Origin: an uncultured Clostridia bacterium
GTDB taxonomy: Bacteria; Bacillota; Clostridia; UBA1381
Direction: 5' to 3'
DNA: 64,000 nt
Assembly (NCBI GenBank): GCA_934462945.1
Contig: CAKSJF010000002.1
Coordinates: 14,340-78,339, forward strand
A program made the position numbers and the translations under genes. Of the stretch, positions 25,562 through 35,040 are shown piece after piece. How positions within the stretch are numbered: the stretch's first letter is position 1; the number at the start of each line of letters is the position of its first letter. The notes under the pieces are model-generated. The model did no database searches and was not told where the DNA came from. It worked only from the letters and a program-made list of their open reading frames with translations.

Positions 25562-26377
25562 TTACGAATGGCTCTCTTGAGCAAAGGGAGCTGGCACCGT
25601 AGGTGACTGAGGGATTGTCACCTGATGATTTGGTTTTTGCACACCGGCATGATCAATCAGGTAGTTTTCATGATAGATCAGTTCGCTGACGGTGCAGAGG
25701 GTAAAATCCTTTGTCAGCGTTTCCAAAAGCGTTGGCAGAACATCCTTGGTACATTCTGTTCCGTTGTGCATAAGAATAATTTCTCCCGGCTTGACCTTTT
25801 GGTCAAGCCGGTTTAATATTTCCTCCGGCGATTTTGCCTTATAATCTAAGCTGTCGAGTGACCACTGAATATAGCACCGCCCGGATTCATCACATGCCGA
25901 CACTACGGTATTGTTATATTCGCCATATGCCGCCCGGAATAAATACGGCTTTTTCCCAGTCAGATTTTCAAGAACGGTATCGCATTTTTGCATATCCTCT
26001 AAAATTTCCTCACGGCTCATTTTGGAATAATGCGCATGATTGTAAGAATGATTCCCAAGCTCATGTCCGGCGGTATCTATTTTTTTTACCGCGTCCGGAT
26101 ATTTTTCCACCCAGTCTCCCACGGCAAAAAAAGTCGCTTTTACATGATAATCAGAAAGCGTTTTTAAAATGCTGTCAATATCGCTGTCGTTCCAGGCGCA
26201 GTTAAAGGTCAGAGCGATTTTGTTGTCCTCCCGTTCCACAGAATAGATCGGAATTTCCCGATCCCCCACCCGGAATACCGACTGGGAGGAGTTTTTCATA
26301 CAGCCGACCACGATTAAGGTCAAAATCAATAAAATGCCGAAAAAAATTGTACGTCCGCGCAGAATATAAAAATGCAT
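25562..26377 (-). CDS. Polysaccharide deacetylase (NodB/CE4 domain), membrane-anchored
   Basis: 271 residues; N-terminal hydrophobic anchor (about 9-26) with IVVGC that could act as a lipobox, then an extracytoplasmic CE4 domain. TFNCAWNDSD (about 55-64) is motif 1, HSYNH (near 110) the His pair of motif 2, FRAAYGEYN motif 3, and ILMHNG motif 5. Resembles clostridial PdaB-type peptidoglycan or chitin-like deacetylases linked to sporulation. Motif 1 has Asn in place of the first Asp, the usual catalytic base, although the metal-binding Asp remains. RBS AGAGGTGA. Confidence 0.85.
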   Translation of the reverse strand: MHFYILRGRTIFFGILLILTLIVVGCMKNSSQSVFRVGDREIPIYSVEREDNKIALTFNCAWNDSDIDSILKTLSDYHVKATFFAVGDWVEKYPDAVKKIDTAGHELGNHSYNHAHYSKMSREEILEDMQKCDTVLENLTGKKPYLFRAAYGEYNNTVVSACDESGRCYIQWSLDSLDYKAKSPEEILNRLDQKVKPGEIILMHNGTECTKDVLPTLLETLTKDFTLCTVSELIYHENYLIDHAGVQKPNHQVTIPQSPTVPAPFAQESHS

Positions 26378-26435
26378 CGAATCACCTCTTATTCTATCTC
26401 TATGCGACCTTTCGGGAAAAAAGAAGAAAAGAAAT

Positions 26436-26464
26436 TTGACAAACCATCCGAAATTTAGTATAAT
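26436..26464 (+). promoter_or_regulatory. Consensus promoter of the parE-parC genes
   Basis: TTGACA (26436-26441), 17-bp spacer, TATAAT (26459-26464); about 30 nt leader with AGAAAGGAAG. Confidence 0.85.
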
Positions 26465-26500
26465 AGAAACATATGAACGCAGAAAGGAAGAAGGACGGAT

Positions 26501-28519
26501 ATGGCGAAGAAAAAAGAGTCTTACGATAACGACAGCTTGGTTCTTTTAAAGGATGAGGAACGCGTGCGGAAACGCCCTGCCGTTATTTTTGGGTCGGACG
26601 GACTGGAGGGTTGCTGCCACTCCTTTTTTGAAATTCTGTCGAACTCGATTGATGAAGCAAGAGAGGGGTTCGGAAATGTCATTGAAGTAACGCGGTTTCT
26701 GGATCATTCCTTAGAGGTTTTGGATCACGGACGCGGCATTCCATTAGACTTTAACCAAAAGGAAGGACGCTATAACTGGGAATTGGTTTACTGCGAGCTT
26801 TATGCCGGCGGAAAGTATGAAAATAATGACGGCGGTATGTACGAATACAGTCTCGGATTAAACGGACTGGGCGCATGTGCCACGCAGTATAGCTCGGAAT
26901 ATATGGATGTGGAGGTTATCCGCGACGGAACAAAATTCAACCTCCATTTTGAAAAGGGAAAAAATATCGGCGGCTTAAAAAAAGAGTCGACCAAAATCAA
27001 ACAGACCGGATCGCGCGTGAAATGGCGGCCGGACACGGAAGTTTTTACCGATATTAAAATACCGCTGGAATTTTTGCAGGACACTTTGAAAAAACAGGCA
27101 ATGACCAATGCCGGACTGCGCTTTGTATTATATAACGAAACCGAAACCGGCATGGAAATGTTTGAATATTACTATGCGGACGGTATTGTGGACTATTTAA
27201 AAGACGCTGTGGGAGATCAGGGTTTTACCACGGTGGAGGTCTGGAATGCGGAGCGCAAAGGGCGCGACCGTGAGGACAAGCCGGTCTATAAGGTGAAGAT
27301 GCAGATCGCATTCTGCTTTTCCCAGACGGTGAATCTTTTGGAATACTATCATAATTCCAGCTGGCTGGAACATGGCGGATCACCGGATAAGGCGGTCAAA
27401 AATGCGTTCGTCTATGCCATTGACCATTATTTAAAGCAAAATTCCAAATATAATAAAAATGAGAGCAAAATCACCTTTGCAGACGTTGCCGATTGTCTGG
27501 CGCTTGTGATCAATTCTTTTTCCACGCAGACAAGCTATGAAAATCAGACGAAAAAGGCAATTAACAATAAATTTATTCAAGAGGCAATGACGGAATTTCT
27601 GCGGCATCAGTTAGAGGTTTATTTTATTGAAAATAAAGCGGACGCAGAGAAAATTTCCAATCAGGTGCTGGTGAATAAGCGTTCGAGAGAAAATGCGGAG
27701 AAGGTACGGATTGACGTTAAGAAAAAGCTGACCGGGACAATGGATGTCACAAACCGTGTGGAAAAGTTTGTGGATTGCCGCAGCAAGGATAAATCCATCC
27801 GCGAGGTGTATATTGTGGAGGGTGATTCTGCGCTCGGTTCCTGTAAGCTGGCACGCGACCCGAATTTTCAGGCAATTATGCCGATCCGCGGAAAAATTTT
27901 AAACTGTTTAAAGGCAGACTATGCAAAGATTTTTAAAAGTGATATTATTTTAGATTTAGTCCGTGTGTTAGGCTGTGGTATTGAAATTAAGTCCAAGCAT
28001 AATAAGGGTGTGGAAACATTTAATCTGGATAATCTCCGTTGGGATAAGGTTATTATCTGCACAGATGCAGATGTGGACGGTTTCCAGATCCGGACGCTGG
28101 TGCTGACGATGATCTATCGGCTGATGCCGACTTTGATTGAGGAGGGAAAGGTTTATATTGCCGAGTCTCCGCTTTATGAAATCAGCATTCTCAAGGGAAA
28201 GCGAAAGGGCGAAAAGCTCTTTGCCTACACCGATGCGGAAAAGGACCGGAAGGTTTCGGAATTAGTAGAATCCGGGCTTTCCAAGGATAAGGACGAATAT
28301 GAAATTAAGCGCAGCAAGGGTCTCGGAGAGAATCAGCCGGAAATGATGAGTTTAACGACCATGCACCCGGCAACGCGCCGCTTGATCCGCGTTACACCAG
28401 AGAGTATGGAGCGAACCGCGGCAATGTTTGATGTGCTTTTGGGAGATAATGTACAGAGCCGAAAGGACTATATTGCACAAAACGGCGGCTTGTATATGGA
28501 AATGTTAGATTTAAGCTAA
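26501..28519 (+). CDS. parE: Type IIA topoisomerase ATPase subunit (ParE-like)
   Basis: 672 residues. N-terminal GHKL ATPase domain: RKRPAVIFGSDGLEG, EILSNSIDEA (ATP-binding Asn/Glu) and VLDHGRGIP. Then transducer, TOPRIM with VEGDSALGSCK (about 436-446) and TDADVDG (about 525-531) holding the metal residues, and PIRGKILN. Works with the next gene to pass one DNA duplex through another, decatenating or relaxing DNA. Several normally invariant positions are changed (PAVIFGS for PGMYIGS, DADVDGFQI for DADVDGAHI), so it is a divergent ParE or a second gyrase-like paralogue. Own consensus promoter. Confidence 0.88.
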   Translation: MAKKKESYDNDSLVLLKDEERVRKRPAVIFGSDGLEGCCHSFFEILSNSIDEAREGFGNVIEVTRFLDHSLEVLDHGRGIPLDFNQKEGRYNWELVYCELYAGGKYENNDGGMYEYSLGLNGLGACATQYSSEYMDVEVIRDGTKFNLHFEKGKNIGGLKKESTKIKQTGSRVKWRPDTEVFTDIKIPLEFLQDTLKKQAMTNAGLRFVLYNETETGMEMFEYYYADGIVDYLKDAVGDQGFTTVEVWNAERKGRDREDKPVYKVKMQIAFCFSQTVNLLEYYHNSSWLEHGGSPDKAVKNAFVYAIDHYLKQNSKYNKNESKITFADVADCLALVINSFSTQTSYENQTKKAINNKFIQEAMTEFLRHQLEVYFIENKADAEKISNQVLVNKRSRENAEKVRIDVKKKLTGTMDVTNRVEKFVDCRSKDKSIREVYIVEGDSALGSCKLARDPNFQAIMPIRGKILNCLKADYAKIFKSDIILDLVRVLGCGIEIKSKHNKGVETFNLDNLRWDKVIICTDADVDGFQIRTLVLTMIYRLMPTLIEEGKVYIAESPLYEISILKGKRKGEKLFAYTDAEKDRKVSELVESGLSKDKDEYEIKRSKGLGENQPEMMSLTTMHPATRRLIRVTPESMERTAAMFDVLLGDNVQSRKDYIAQNGGLYMEMLDLS

Positions 28520-28534
28520 AGGGAGGGGATACGA

Positions 28535-30766
28535 ATGGCAAGAAAGAAAAATCAGCAGCCGGAGGAGATTGTCTACGCGCCGATTGCGGAGCAGCCGATC
28601 TGCGAAACGCTGGAAAAAAACTATATGCCCTATGCGATGAGCGTAATCGTTTCCCGTGCAATTCCGGAAATTGACGGCTTAAAGCCTGCGCACCGCAAGC
28701 TACTGTACACGATGTACAAAATGGGACTTTTGGGAGGCAAGCTTACAAAATCGGCAAATGTTGTCGGTCAGACAATGAAATTAAATCCGCATGGCGACAG
28801 TGCGATCTATGAAACCATGGTACGTCTGACCACCGGAAATGAAGCGCTCCTGCATCCTTTGGTGGAATCGCAGGGAAACTTCGGAAAGCAGTATTCCCGG
28901 GATATGGCATATGCCGCGTCCCGGTACACCGAGGTGCGGCTCGATCCGATCTGTCAGGAGTTTTTCGGGGATATCAATAAAAATACCGTCAAATTTGTAG
29001 ATAACTATGATGGAGAAATGCAGGAGCCTGTGCTTTTGCCGGTGGCATTTCCGAATATCTTAGTCAATCCGAATCAGGGTATTGCGGTTGGTATGGCAAG
29101 CAATATTTGTTCCTTTAACCTCCGGGAGGTTTGCGAGGCAACAATTTTGTACATGAAAGATCCTGATGCAGATCTGCTTTCTGTCATGCCTGCGCCGGAC
29201 TTTCCGCTGGGCGGCTATCTGATTTATGACGAGGCGCAAATGCGCGAGATTTACCGAACCGGACGCGGCAGCTTTAAGCTGCGCTCCAAATACCGGTATG
29301 ATGAAAAAAACCACTGTATTGAGATTACAGAAATCCCATACACCACAACGTCCGAGGCGATTATCGGAAAGATAATGGAGCTGATCAAAGCAAATAAGCT
29401 CAAGGAAATTTCAGATGCACGGGATGAAACAGGTCTGGACGGCTTCCGGATCACGCTGGATGTTAAGCGCGGAACAGATCCGGACGCGCTCATGCTCAAG
29501 CTTTTTAAGCTGACCAGCTTAGAGGACAGCTTTAGCTGCAACTTTAATATTCTGATTGATAATGCGCCCATGGTGATGGGCGTGGGTCAGATTTTGGGAG
29601 AATGGGTCAAATTCCGGAGTACCTGTCTGAAAAACGGTATCAAATTTGATATTGACCGGAAAACAGAGCGGCTGCACCTCTTAACCGGACTCAAAAAAAT
29701 TCTTTTGGATATTGACAAGGCAATCAGTATCATCCGCCACACCGAGCGCGAGGAGGATGTTGTGCCAAACCTCATGCACGGTTTTGAAATTGATAAAATT
29801 CAGGCAGAATATGTGGCAGAAATCAAGCTGCGGAATTTAAACAGGGAATATATCCTGAACCGGACAAACGATATTGAAAAGCTTCTGGAGGAAATTGAGG
29901 AGCTGCAAAGAATTTTAGACAGCGACCGGGAACTAAAAAAACTGATTGTCAAGCAGCTGACCGCTATTTCCAAAAAGTATGGAAAGGAGCGGAAAACCGA
30001 ACTGCTGACCAATGATGATGCAGAAGAATATCACGAAAATAACGATATTGAAGACTATCCGCTGACCGTCTTTGTGACGGCAGAGGGGTATTTAAAGAAA
30101 GTTTCTGCACTCTCGCTCCGTTCCACCACCACCGAACATAAGCTTAAAGAGGGGGATCGGATTGTGCAGACGATTGAAACCACGAATGTGAGCGATCTTT
30201 TGTTCTTCTCCGACCGGAGTGTGGTTTACAAGATGAAAACCTACGATATGCCGGATTCCAAGGTCAGCGCCATGGGCGAATATTTGCCGGGCATTCTGGG
30301 GCTGGAGGATGGAGAGCGAATTTTGTATACCGTGGTTACAACCGACTATGCCGGAATGATGCTTTTCTCCTTTGCAAACGGAAAGATTGCCAAGGTCGGC
30401 TTAGACTGCTATGCTACCAAGACAAACCGGAAAAAGCTGATCGGCGCATATTCGGATAAATCTCCTGTCTGTGACATCCGCCTGCTTTTACAGGAGGAGG
30501 AATTAGTTGTTTTTGCGGATAATAACAAAGCGCTTGTCTTTACAACCGATAAGATTCCGCAGAAAACAACAAAGTCCACCCAGGGAATTCAGGTGCTTAA
30601 GCTGACCCGAAAGGGTGCGAAGATGATCCGGGTACTTCCGGCGGCAGAATCCGGCATTTCGGATCTTAAACACTACAGCACAAAAAATCTCCCGGCGGCA
30701 GGCAGCTTTCTGCGAAAGGAAGACGCATTAGAAAAACAGGTTTCCCTCTTTGAGGAAACGCTTTGA
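28535..30766 (+). CDS. parC: Type IIA topoisomerase DNA-cleaving subunit (ParC-like)
   Basis: 743 residues. Winged-helix breakage domain with catalytic Tyr in AASRYTEVRL (about 127-136), quinolone-pocket region PHGDSAIYETMVRL (about 86-99), a coiled coil around 445-490, and a C-terminal beta-pinwheel of partial repeats. No GyrA box (QRRGGKG) is seen, fitting topoisomerase IV more than gyrase. The helix I lead-in reads PEIDGLKPAHRK instead of PDxRDGLKPVHR, and LGGKLTKSANVVGQTM is also unusual. 15 bases downstream of parE, same operon; the partner gene shows parallel divergence. Confidence 0.88.
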   Translation: MARKKNQQPEEIVYAPIAEQPICETLEKNYMPYAMSVIVSRAIPEIDGLKPAHRKLLYTMYKMGLLGGKLTKSANVVGQTMKLNPHGDSAIYETMVRLTTGNEALLHPLVESQGNFGKQYSRDMAYAASRYTEVRLDPICQEFFGDINKNTVKFVDNYDGEMQEPVLLPVAFPNILVNPNQGIAVGMASNICSFNLREVCEATILYMKDPDADLLSVMPAPDFPLGGYLIYDEAQMREIYRTGRGSFKLRSKYRYDEKNHCIEITEIPYTTTSEAIIGKIMELIKANKLKEISDARDETGLDGFRITLDVKRGTDPDALMLKLFKLTSLEDSFSCNFNILIDNAPMVMGVGQILGEWVKFRSTCLKNGIKFDIDRKTERLHLLTGLKKILLDIDKAISIIRHTEREEDVVPNLMHGFEIDKIQAEYVAEIKLRNLNREYILNRTNDIEKLLEEIEELQRILDSDRELKKLIVKQLTAISKKYGKERKTELLTNDDAEEYHENNDIEDYPLTVFVTAEGYLKKVSALSLRSTTTEHKLKEGDRIVQTIETTNVSDLLFFSDRSVVYKMKTYDMPDSKVSAMGEYLPGILGLEDGERILYTVVTTDYAGMMLFSFANGKIAKVGLDCYATKTNRKKLIGAYSDKSPVCDIRLLLQEEELVVFADNNKALVFTTDKIPQKTTKSTQGIQVLKLTRKGAKMIRVLPAAESGISDLKHYSTKNLPAAGSFLRKEDALEKQVSLFEETL

Positions 30767-30778
30767 AAGGAATAAGAT

Positions 30779-31516
30779 ATGGATAAGGTTAATATTTTAG
30801 GGGTCAATGTGGATACGGTCACCATTCCGGAGGCGGTAGACGCAATCATGGAAATGATGAAAGAGAATCGTCCGCATGCAATTTATACCCCAAATTCTGA
30901 AATTATCATGACGGCATATCATGATGAAAAATTTCGCGACATTTTAAATCATGCAGATCTTTTGACGGCAGATGGAATTGGCGTGGTGTATGCGTCCCGG
31001 ATTTTAAAAAGACCGATTCGGGAGCGTGCGGCAGGCTATGATATTGCCTGCGGAGTCATCGACCGGATTGCAGAAAGCGGAGAGAGTCTGTTCCTGTTTG
31101 GCGGAAAGCCGGGGGTTGCAGAAATTGCAGAGAAAAACCTTTTGGCAAAATATCCAAAGCTAAAGATTGCCGGAACAAGAAACGGCTATTTTAAGCCGGA
31201 GGACGAGAAAGAAATTGTCTCTGAAATCAACAAAAGCGGCGCGGACGTGGTGTTTGTCTGCCTGGGCGCACCCAAGCAGGAGCAATGGATCGCCCGGCAT
31301 TTGGATCACCTGAAGGTAAAGGTTTTAATGGGTGTGGGCGGCAGTCTGGATGTCATCGCCGGAACAGCAGAGCGCGCCCCGGATTTTTGGTGCAATCATG
31401 GCTTGGAGTGGTTTTATCGTTTGATGAAGCAGCCGTCCCGAATCGGCAGGATGATGGCGCTTCCTAAATTTGCGCTTACTGTACTGATTCATGGAAAAAA
31501 GTATAGCGGAGAATAA
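30779..31516 (+). CDS. WecG/TagA/CpsF-family glycosyltransferase (GT26)
   Basis: 245 residues. INxG-like opening DKVNILGVNVDTV, TPNSEIIMTA, LLTADGIGVVYASR (about 61-74, catalytic Asp region), LFLFGGKPG and VFVCLGAPKQEQWI are family blocks. Members add N-acetylmannosamine or a related sugar to undecaprenyl-linked GlcNAc in teichoic acid or surface polymer assembly at the inner membrane face. The terminal segment of about 40 basic and hydrophobic residues fits membrane association. Read from the parE promoter or one inside parC; followed by a strong convergent terminator. Confidence 0.9.
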   Translation: MDKVNILGVNVDTVTIPEAVDAIMEMMKENRPHAIYTPNSEIIMTAYHDEKFRDILNHADLLTADGIGVVYASRILKRPIRERAAGYDIACGVIDRIAESGESLFLFGGKPGVAEIAEKNLLAKYPKLKIAGTRNGYFKPEDEKEIVSEINKSGADVVFVCLGAPKQEQWIARHLDHLKVKVLMGVGGSLDVIAGTAERAPDFWCNHGLEWFYRLMKQPSRIGRMMALPKFALTVLIHGKKYSGE

Positions 31517-31560
31517 AAAAGAACAGCATCTGCGAAAAAAACAGATGCTGTTCTTTTTTT
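31515..31560. terminator. Bidirectional terminator
   Basis: AAAAAAGAACAGCATCTG (31515-31532) pairs with CAGATGCTGTTCTTTTTT (from 31542). Serves the TagA-like gene on the left and the propeller gene on the right. Confidence 0.92.
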
Positions 31561-31561
31561 C

Positions 31562-32989
31562 TTATCGGAACATGATAGAATACAAATCTGCATCCCGCAT
31601 ACGAACCTCAAGGGTGACCGGCTTTCCGGATAGCTTTTTCACTACGTCCTCCTCAAACGCTACTCTGCGGTCGGTTTTGTCTCCAAAGGTTTCGCAGCTT
31701 TCATACCGGATTCCGTTTTCATCTGTTAATGTGAAATATAAATATCCCAATGCTGAGGTTTCAAAGTTAATATACAAATCCTCGCCGTCAAATACAAAAG
31801 GTTTTGTAACAAGCATTTTTTCCTTTGCGCCGCTGTGCATTGAGACAAAGCCGCCATACCGGATGGTATACCGGATCAGCTGTGCAGGCTTGTCCCACCA
31901 TTGCCCTTCCGGGCAGAACATGGATAATTCATCATCCGCACCCTCAATGTCGGAGGGCGTTTTTACAAATCCTCTTGCCGGGTAGCAGTCGCCGTAGACC
32001 CAGTTGATTTCATGCTCTGCGCCGGGACGGAGAAATGCTTCGTCATATCGCTTAAAATGAAAACCATCCCGTGAGGTGATAAAAGCGCAGTCGGTCACCA
32101 CCATACCAAAACGCGGTTCCGTTTTCATGCGTTCCAGCCGCTTTTCTCTGCCGCAAAGCTCATCATAATTTCCTGTCCAGTCGCGGCGATAGCGGTATCT
32201 TGTCGGAAATCCGATTAAAATATGCTCTGCACCCGGACAAGGCTGCACCACATTTGTATAAAGCGCGATATCCTCGTGATTTCCGAAATCAAGCATTTTC
32301 GGAGCTGTCCAGTGGATGAAATCAGGAGATTCCATATAGCGAATATCCCGGATGTTGTCCTCTGAACTTTCTGAAACACCGGCATTTCCAACCTCATGAA
32401 ATCCTCTGCAATAGCACCGATAGCAAGCTGCGTGCTGATCCCAAAACGCAACGTTCAAGGAATCAAAAAGACCAACGTCTGTTAATAGCTCGCCATAGGA
32501 AAAATGAATCCCGTCTGCGCTATACATGCTGTGCAAGCCCAGTTTCCCGTCCTTTTCCACCCTTGTAACCGCCTTGTATTTTTTGTCTGGTGTACAGTTT
32601 GGGTTTTCATCCTTGAAAACCATAAAATTATCAATCTGTGTGTGAAAAAGCATAGGGCTGTCAACAATGATATTGTTTTTTGCTGAGCCGTTATATTCGC
32701 AGATTCCAAGCTCCGGCTTTTCCCAGCGGAGACCGTCTACACTCTGGGCATAACATACTACCACCTTTTCCGGTGCAGAGGAACTTAAGCCTAAATAGTA
32801 CATTCTGTAAATTCCATCGTCATAAAAGAAGTTGTGATAATCGCAGGAATCTCCCTCCCAGGGTGCATCATGGAGCAAAACCGACTCTTTCCTGATCGGA
32901 TGGTGCAGAAGAAATTCTGCAGTGGTCCGTTCCTGGTTAATCAGTGTATCGTCAAAAAAGCATTCCCGTTTGTTTGAAATATTTAGCAT
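31562..32989 (-). CDS. Five-bladed beta-propeller glycoside hydrolase-like protein
   Basis: 475 residues, no signal peptide. Repeated blade-like blocks (DDGIYRMYYLGLS, SVDGLRWEKPELG, YMESPDFIHWTAP, ITSRDGFHFKRYD, PRFGMVVTD) resemble the GH32/GH43/GH130-like five-bladed propeller superfamily; a beta-sandwich tail (about 380-475) follows. Candidate acidic active-site residues lie in SCDYHNFFYDDG. Likely hydrolyses or binds a sugar, but no specific family can be claimed. Last gene of the divergently transcribed island whose other members include a sialidase-like protein, an esterase and a transporter. RBS AAAGGAAG. Confidence 0.65.
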   Translation of the reverse strand: MLNISNKRECFFDDTLINQERTTAEFLLHHPIRKESVLLHDAPWEGDSCDYHNFFYDDGIYRMYYLGLSSSAPEKVVVCYAQSVDGLRWEKPELGICEYNGSAKNNIIVDSPMLFHTQIDNFMVFKDENPNCTPDKKYKAVTRVEKDGKLGLHSMYSADGIHFSYGELLTDVGLFDSLNVAFWDQHAACYRCYCRGFHEVGNAGVSESSEDNIRDIRYMESPDFIHWTAPKMLDFGNHEDIALYTNVVQPCPGAEHILIGFPTRYRYRRDWTGNYDELCGREKRLERMKTEPRFGMVVTDCAFITSRDGFHFKRYDEAFLRPGAEHEINWVYGDCYPARGFVKTPSDIEGADDELSMFCPEGQWWDKPAQLIRYTIRYGGFVSMHSGAKEKMLVTKPFVFDGEDLYINFETSALGYLYFTLTDENGIRYESCETFGDKTDRRVAFEEDVVKKLSGKPVTLEVRMRDADLYSIMFR

Positions 32990-33189
32990 AATGATTCTTC
33001 CTTTCTTTGTACTTTATATAATACAGATACCTGCCGGCAGGCAAACACCTGACAGATCAGTGAGTATACTGAAAAAACCAAATAAGTAATTTGCTCCGGC
33101 GTATCCTTTAGCATGCACAGATACAGAAGGATAGAAAATGTTCCTCCGGCAAGCATGAGTACGGTATATTCGCAGTAGGAAAGCAGCAA
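32983..33189 (-). pseudogene. Remnant of a duplicated PnuC-like C-terminus
   Basis: Sixty-eight codons translate to sequence clearly similar to the end of the adjacent PnuC-like gene (here MLKDTPEQITYLVFSVYSLI, there MLKEEPQMATYLVSMVYSLL). The frame closes upstream at an in-frame stop (33199-33201), there is no RBS at the TTG, and the first ~150 residues are missing. An overlapping frame from 33202 has an ATG but its product matches nothing. Best read as a decayed tandem duplicate. Its end overlaps the start of the propeller gene by seven bases. Confidence 0.65.
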
Positions 33190-33260
33190 AACTTGTATTC
33201 ATTGTTTTCTGTTTTTGTTATAATTCCCATTATCTCACCTCATCTGAATAATCTTTCGCC

Positions 33261-33932
33261 CTATCGGGAAATGTTTTCTGCCTTTTGCTCTTTGTATACT
33301 TTTCTTACATTTACAAGTGTAAGGTTTGCGCACAGCAGCGAATATACCATTGATACCAGGTATGTCGCCATCTGCGGCTCCTCCTTTAACATGCTTGCAT
33401 ATAGAATTACATTAATAATGCATCCCAAATTTTGCATATATGTCCACTCAACATAAGACAGCATTGTTAAAACGGTTGTCACGATACCCAGCAGCATAAC
33501 AGAATTATCGAGCAGCGTATGACTTGAGCCAAGCTTTCTGAAGATGATATAGCATACAAACCACATAAGTGCAAAAGCTCCGGAAAAAATTAAAAATTTT
33601 TTTAGCCCCATCGACTTAAAAATGGTCGATGTTTTTTTGTATGAATGCTTTCCCCAACTCACAAAGGTTACAATCTGCATAACAAACGATACCGTTATCG
33701 CGTAAAGCGCACTGCCATAAAGTTTATAGAAAAAATATACGACAGCATAAAGCACAGAATTCAGACCGCCGAGTAAAAACGCATAGCGATTTACTCTGAT
33801 TTGCAAAATCATAACGATCAACGAAACGTAAAGCGGCAATATTTGCAAAAAGTCCTGTGAGTACTTAATACCGAAAAATGTTATTAATACAAAGCTGACT
33901 GCCATTAATAAATAAGAATATATATTTTTCAT
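33261..33932 (-). CDS. PnuC-like membrane transporter
   Basis: 223 residues with about seven hydrophobic segments. RVNRYAFLLGGLNSVLYAVV and FVMQIVTFVSWGKHSYKK match the PnuC-type vitamin/nucleoside carriers (nicotinamide riboside family) as found in Firmicutes. Substrate uncertain: within this island it could bring in a sugar-linked or nucleoside compound. The open frame extends further upstream into the esterase gene; ATG 33932, just after that gene's stop, is the coupled start. Markedly A+T-rich compared with the window. C-terminal part is duplicated as a remnant downstream. Confidence 0.7.
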   Translation of the reverse strand: MKNIYSYLLMAVSFVLITFFGIKYSQDFLQILPLYVSLIVMILQIRVNRYAFLLGGLNSVLYAVVYFFYKLYGSALYAITVSFVMQIVTFVSWGKHSYKKTSTIFKSMGLKKFLIFSGAFALMWFVCYIIFRKLGSSHTLLDNSVMLLGIVTTVLTMLSYVEWTYMQNLGCIINVILYASMLKEEPQMATYLVSMVYSLLCANLTLVNVRKVYKEQKAENISR

Positions 33933-33933
33933 T

Positions 33934-34980
33934 TCAAACCAATCTTTCCATATACTTTTCCAATTCCAAAGCCATGCACATAAAGCCGAGATCATTCGGA
34001 TGAGTTCCGTCAACAGTTCCGGAATCTCCGCCAAAAACATCAAATGTTTTCTCCCCGTCAACAAAGTAAACATTTTTATCTCCGCCGGCAATTGCAAAGT
34101 CGCATGTTTCTTTTATAATCCCCTTTCGTTCGTCTATATCTTTGACCCAAGCGTTATAGGGCATTGACATTATAATGATCGGCAACGTCGGATTTTTCTT
34201 TCTGACAATGTCAAAAAATGTATGATGTGTATTCTTTAGAAAATCCAATGTCGGCGCATTAAAATCATAATCAAATACAAAACAGGACATATCAAGCTTC
34301 GCTATATATTCTGCCATTGCAGGCTCGCCTTTTGCATTTCCGGAAAATCCGAGATTTACAAAATCAAGATTTAATTTTCTCGAAATAATTGCAGGATAAC
34401 TGTTTCCGGGTCTTGTAGCACATCCTCCCTGCGTTATAGAAGAACCGTAATAAACAACAGGTCTTTTGTTTTTATACTTTTCCCCGTGTTCGATCAGGGC
34501 ATTTTTGTCAAGCCCGATATAAATATCAGAAACACTGCTGTAGAGCGGAAGATTCAGCGTAATATCACGTATTTGCCGAGTATCAAAATAATGAATGCTT
34601 TCAAAAGAATCCTCCATACTTATCGGCGGCAGAAATAGTGTCTGGAACAAATATCCTCCGTCCTCGCGTGTGTACATATCAATTCCCGAAGTACCTGCAA
34701 GCGACATATGCTCAATTCTGCAAACATCCGAATACTTTACCGAAACAGCAACGAATTTTGAATCCGTTTTAAATCTTATCCGGACTCCAGAGGTATTTGC
34801 CGCAAGCTGCTTCACACCTTCTGAAACTCTTTCCGCATCCTTTAAAGGAAGTCTTAAATACCTTTCGCCGCAAGTCCCGTATACGTCAAAAGGATCTTCA
34901 AGAGCCGAAATAAACCTTAAATCTTTCTCGTTTATTTTCGTATTAATGTCAAGATTTTTATCTATATCTTTTATATTCAT
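33934..34980 (-). CDS. SGNH/GDSL esterase with GxDLY jelly-roll domain
   Basis: 348 residues. The N-terminal beta domain (about 20-165) carries GTSGIDMY, the GxDLY-type motif; the C-terminal SGNH domain has nucleophile Ser in YYGSSITQGG (near 178-187), GFSGNAKGE (Gly block), and the Asp-His pair in VDGTHPNDLGF near 324-334. Members of this two-domain group remove acyl groups, often acetyl, from sugars. No signal peptide, so it acts on internalised or released saccharides. RBS GAGGT. A+T-rich codon use, unlike the flanking core genes, suggests acquisition. Confidence 0.8.
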   Translation of the reverse strand: MNIKDIDKNLDINTKINEKDLRFISALEDPFDVYGTCGERYLRLPLKDAERVSEGVKQLAANTSGVRIRFKTDSKFVAVSVKYSDVCRIEHMSLAGTSGIDMYTREDGGYLFQTLFLPPISMEDSFESIHYFDTRQIRDITLNLPLYSSVSDIYIGLDKNALIEHGEKYKNKRPVVYYGSSITQGGCATRPGNSYPAIISRKLNLDFVNLGFSGNAKGEPAMAEYIAKLDMSCFVFDYDFNAPTLDFLKNTHHTFFDIVRKKNPTLPIIIMSMPYNAWVKDIDERKGIIKETCDFAIAGGDKNVYFVDGEKTFDVFGGDSGTVDGTHPNDLGFMCMALELEKYMERLV

Positions 34981-35040
34981 ATATTGACCTCGTATATTTT
35001 CGTAATATAGTCATAACGGGTGAAGCCATCCTGTAATTTT

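Noticed and set aside
33014..33202. 62-codon minus-strand frame with ATG next to the PnuC remnant
   Set aside because: It reads a different frame of the remnant, and its product lacks the similarity shown by the other frame; probably a by-product of decay.
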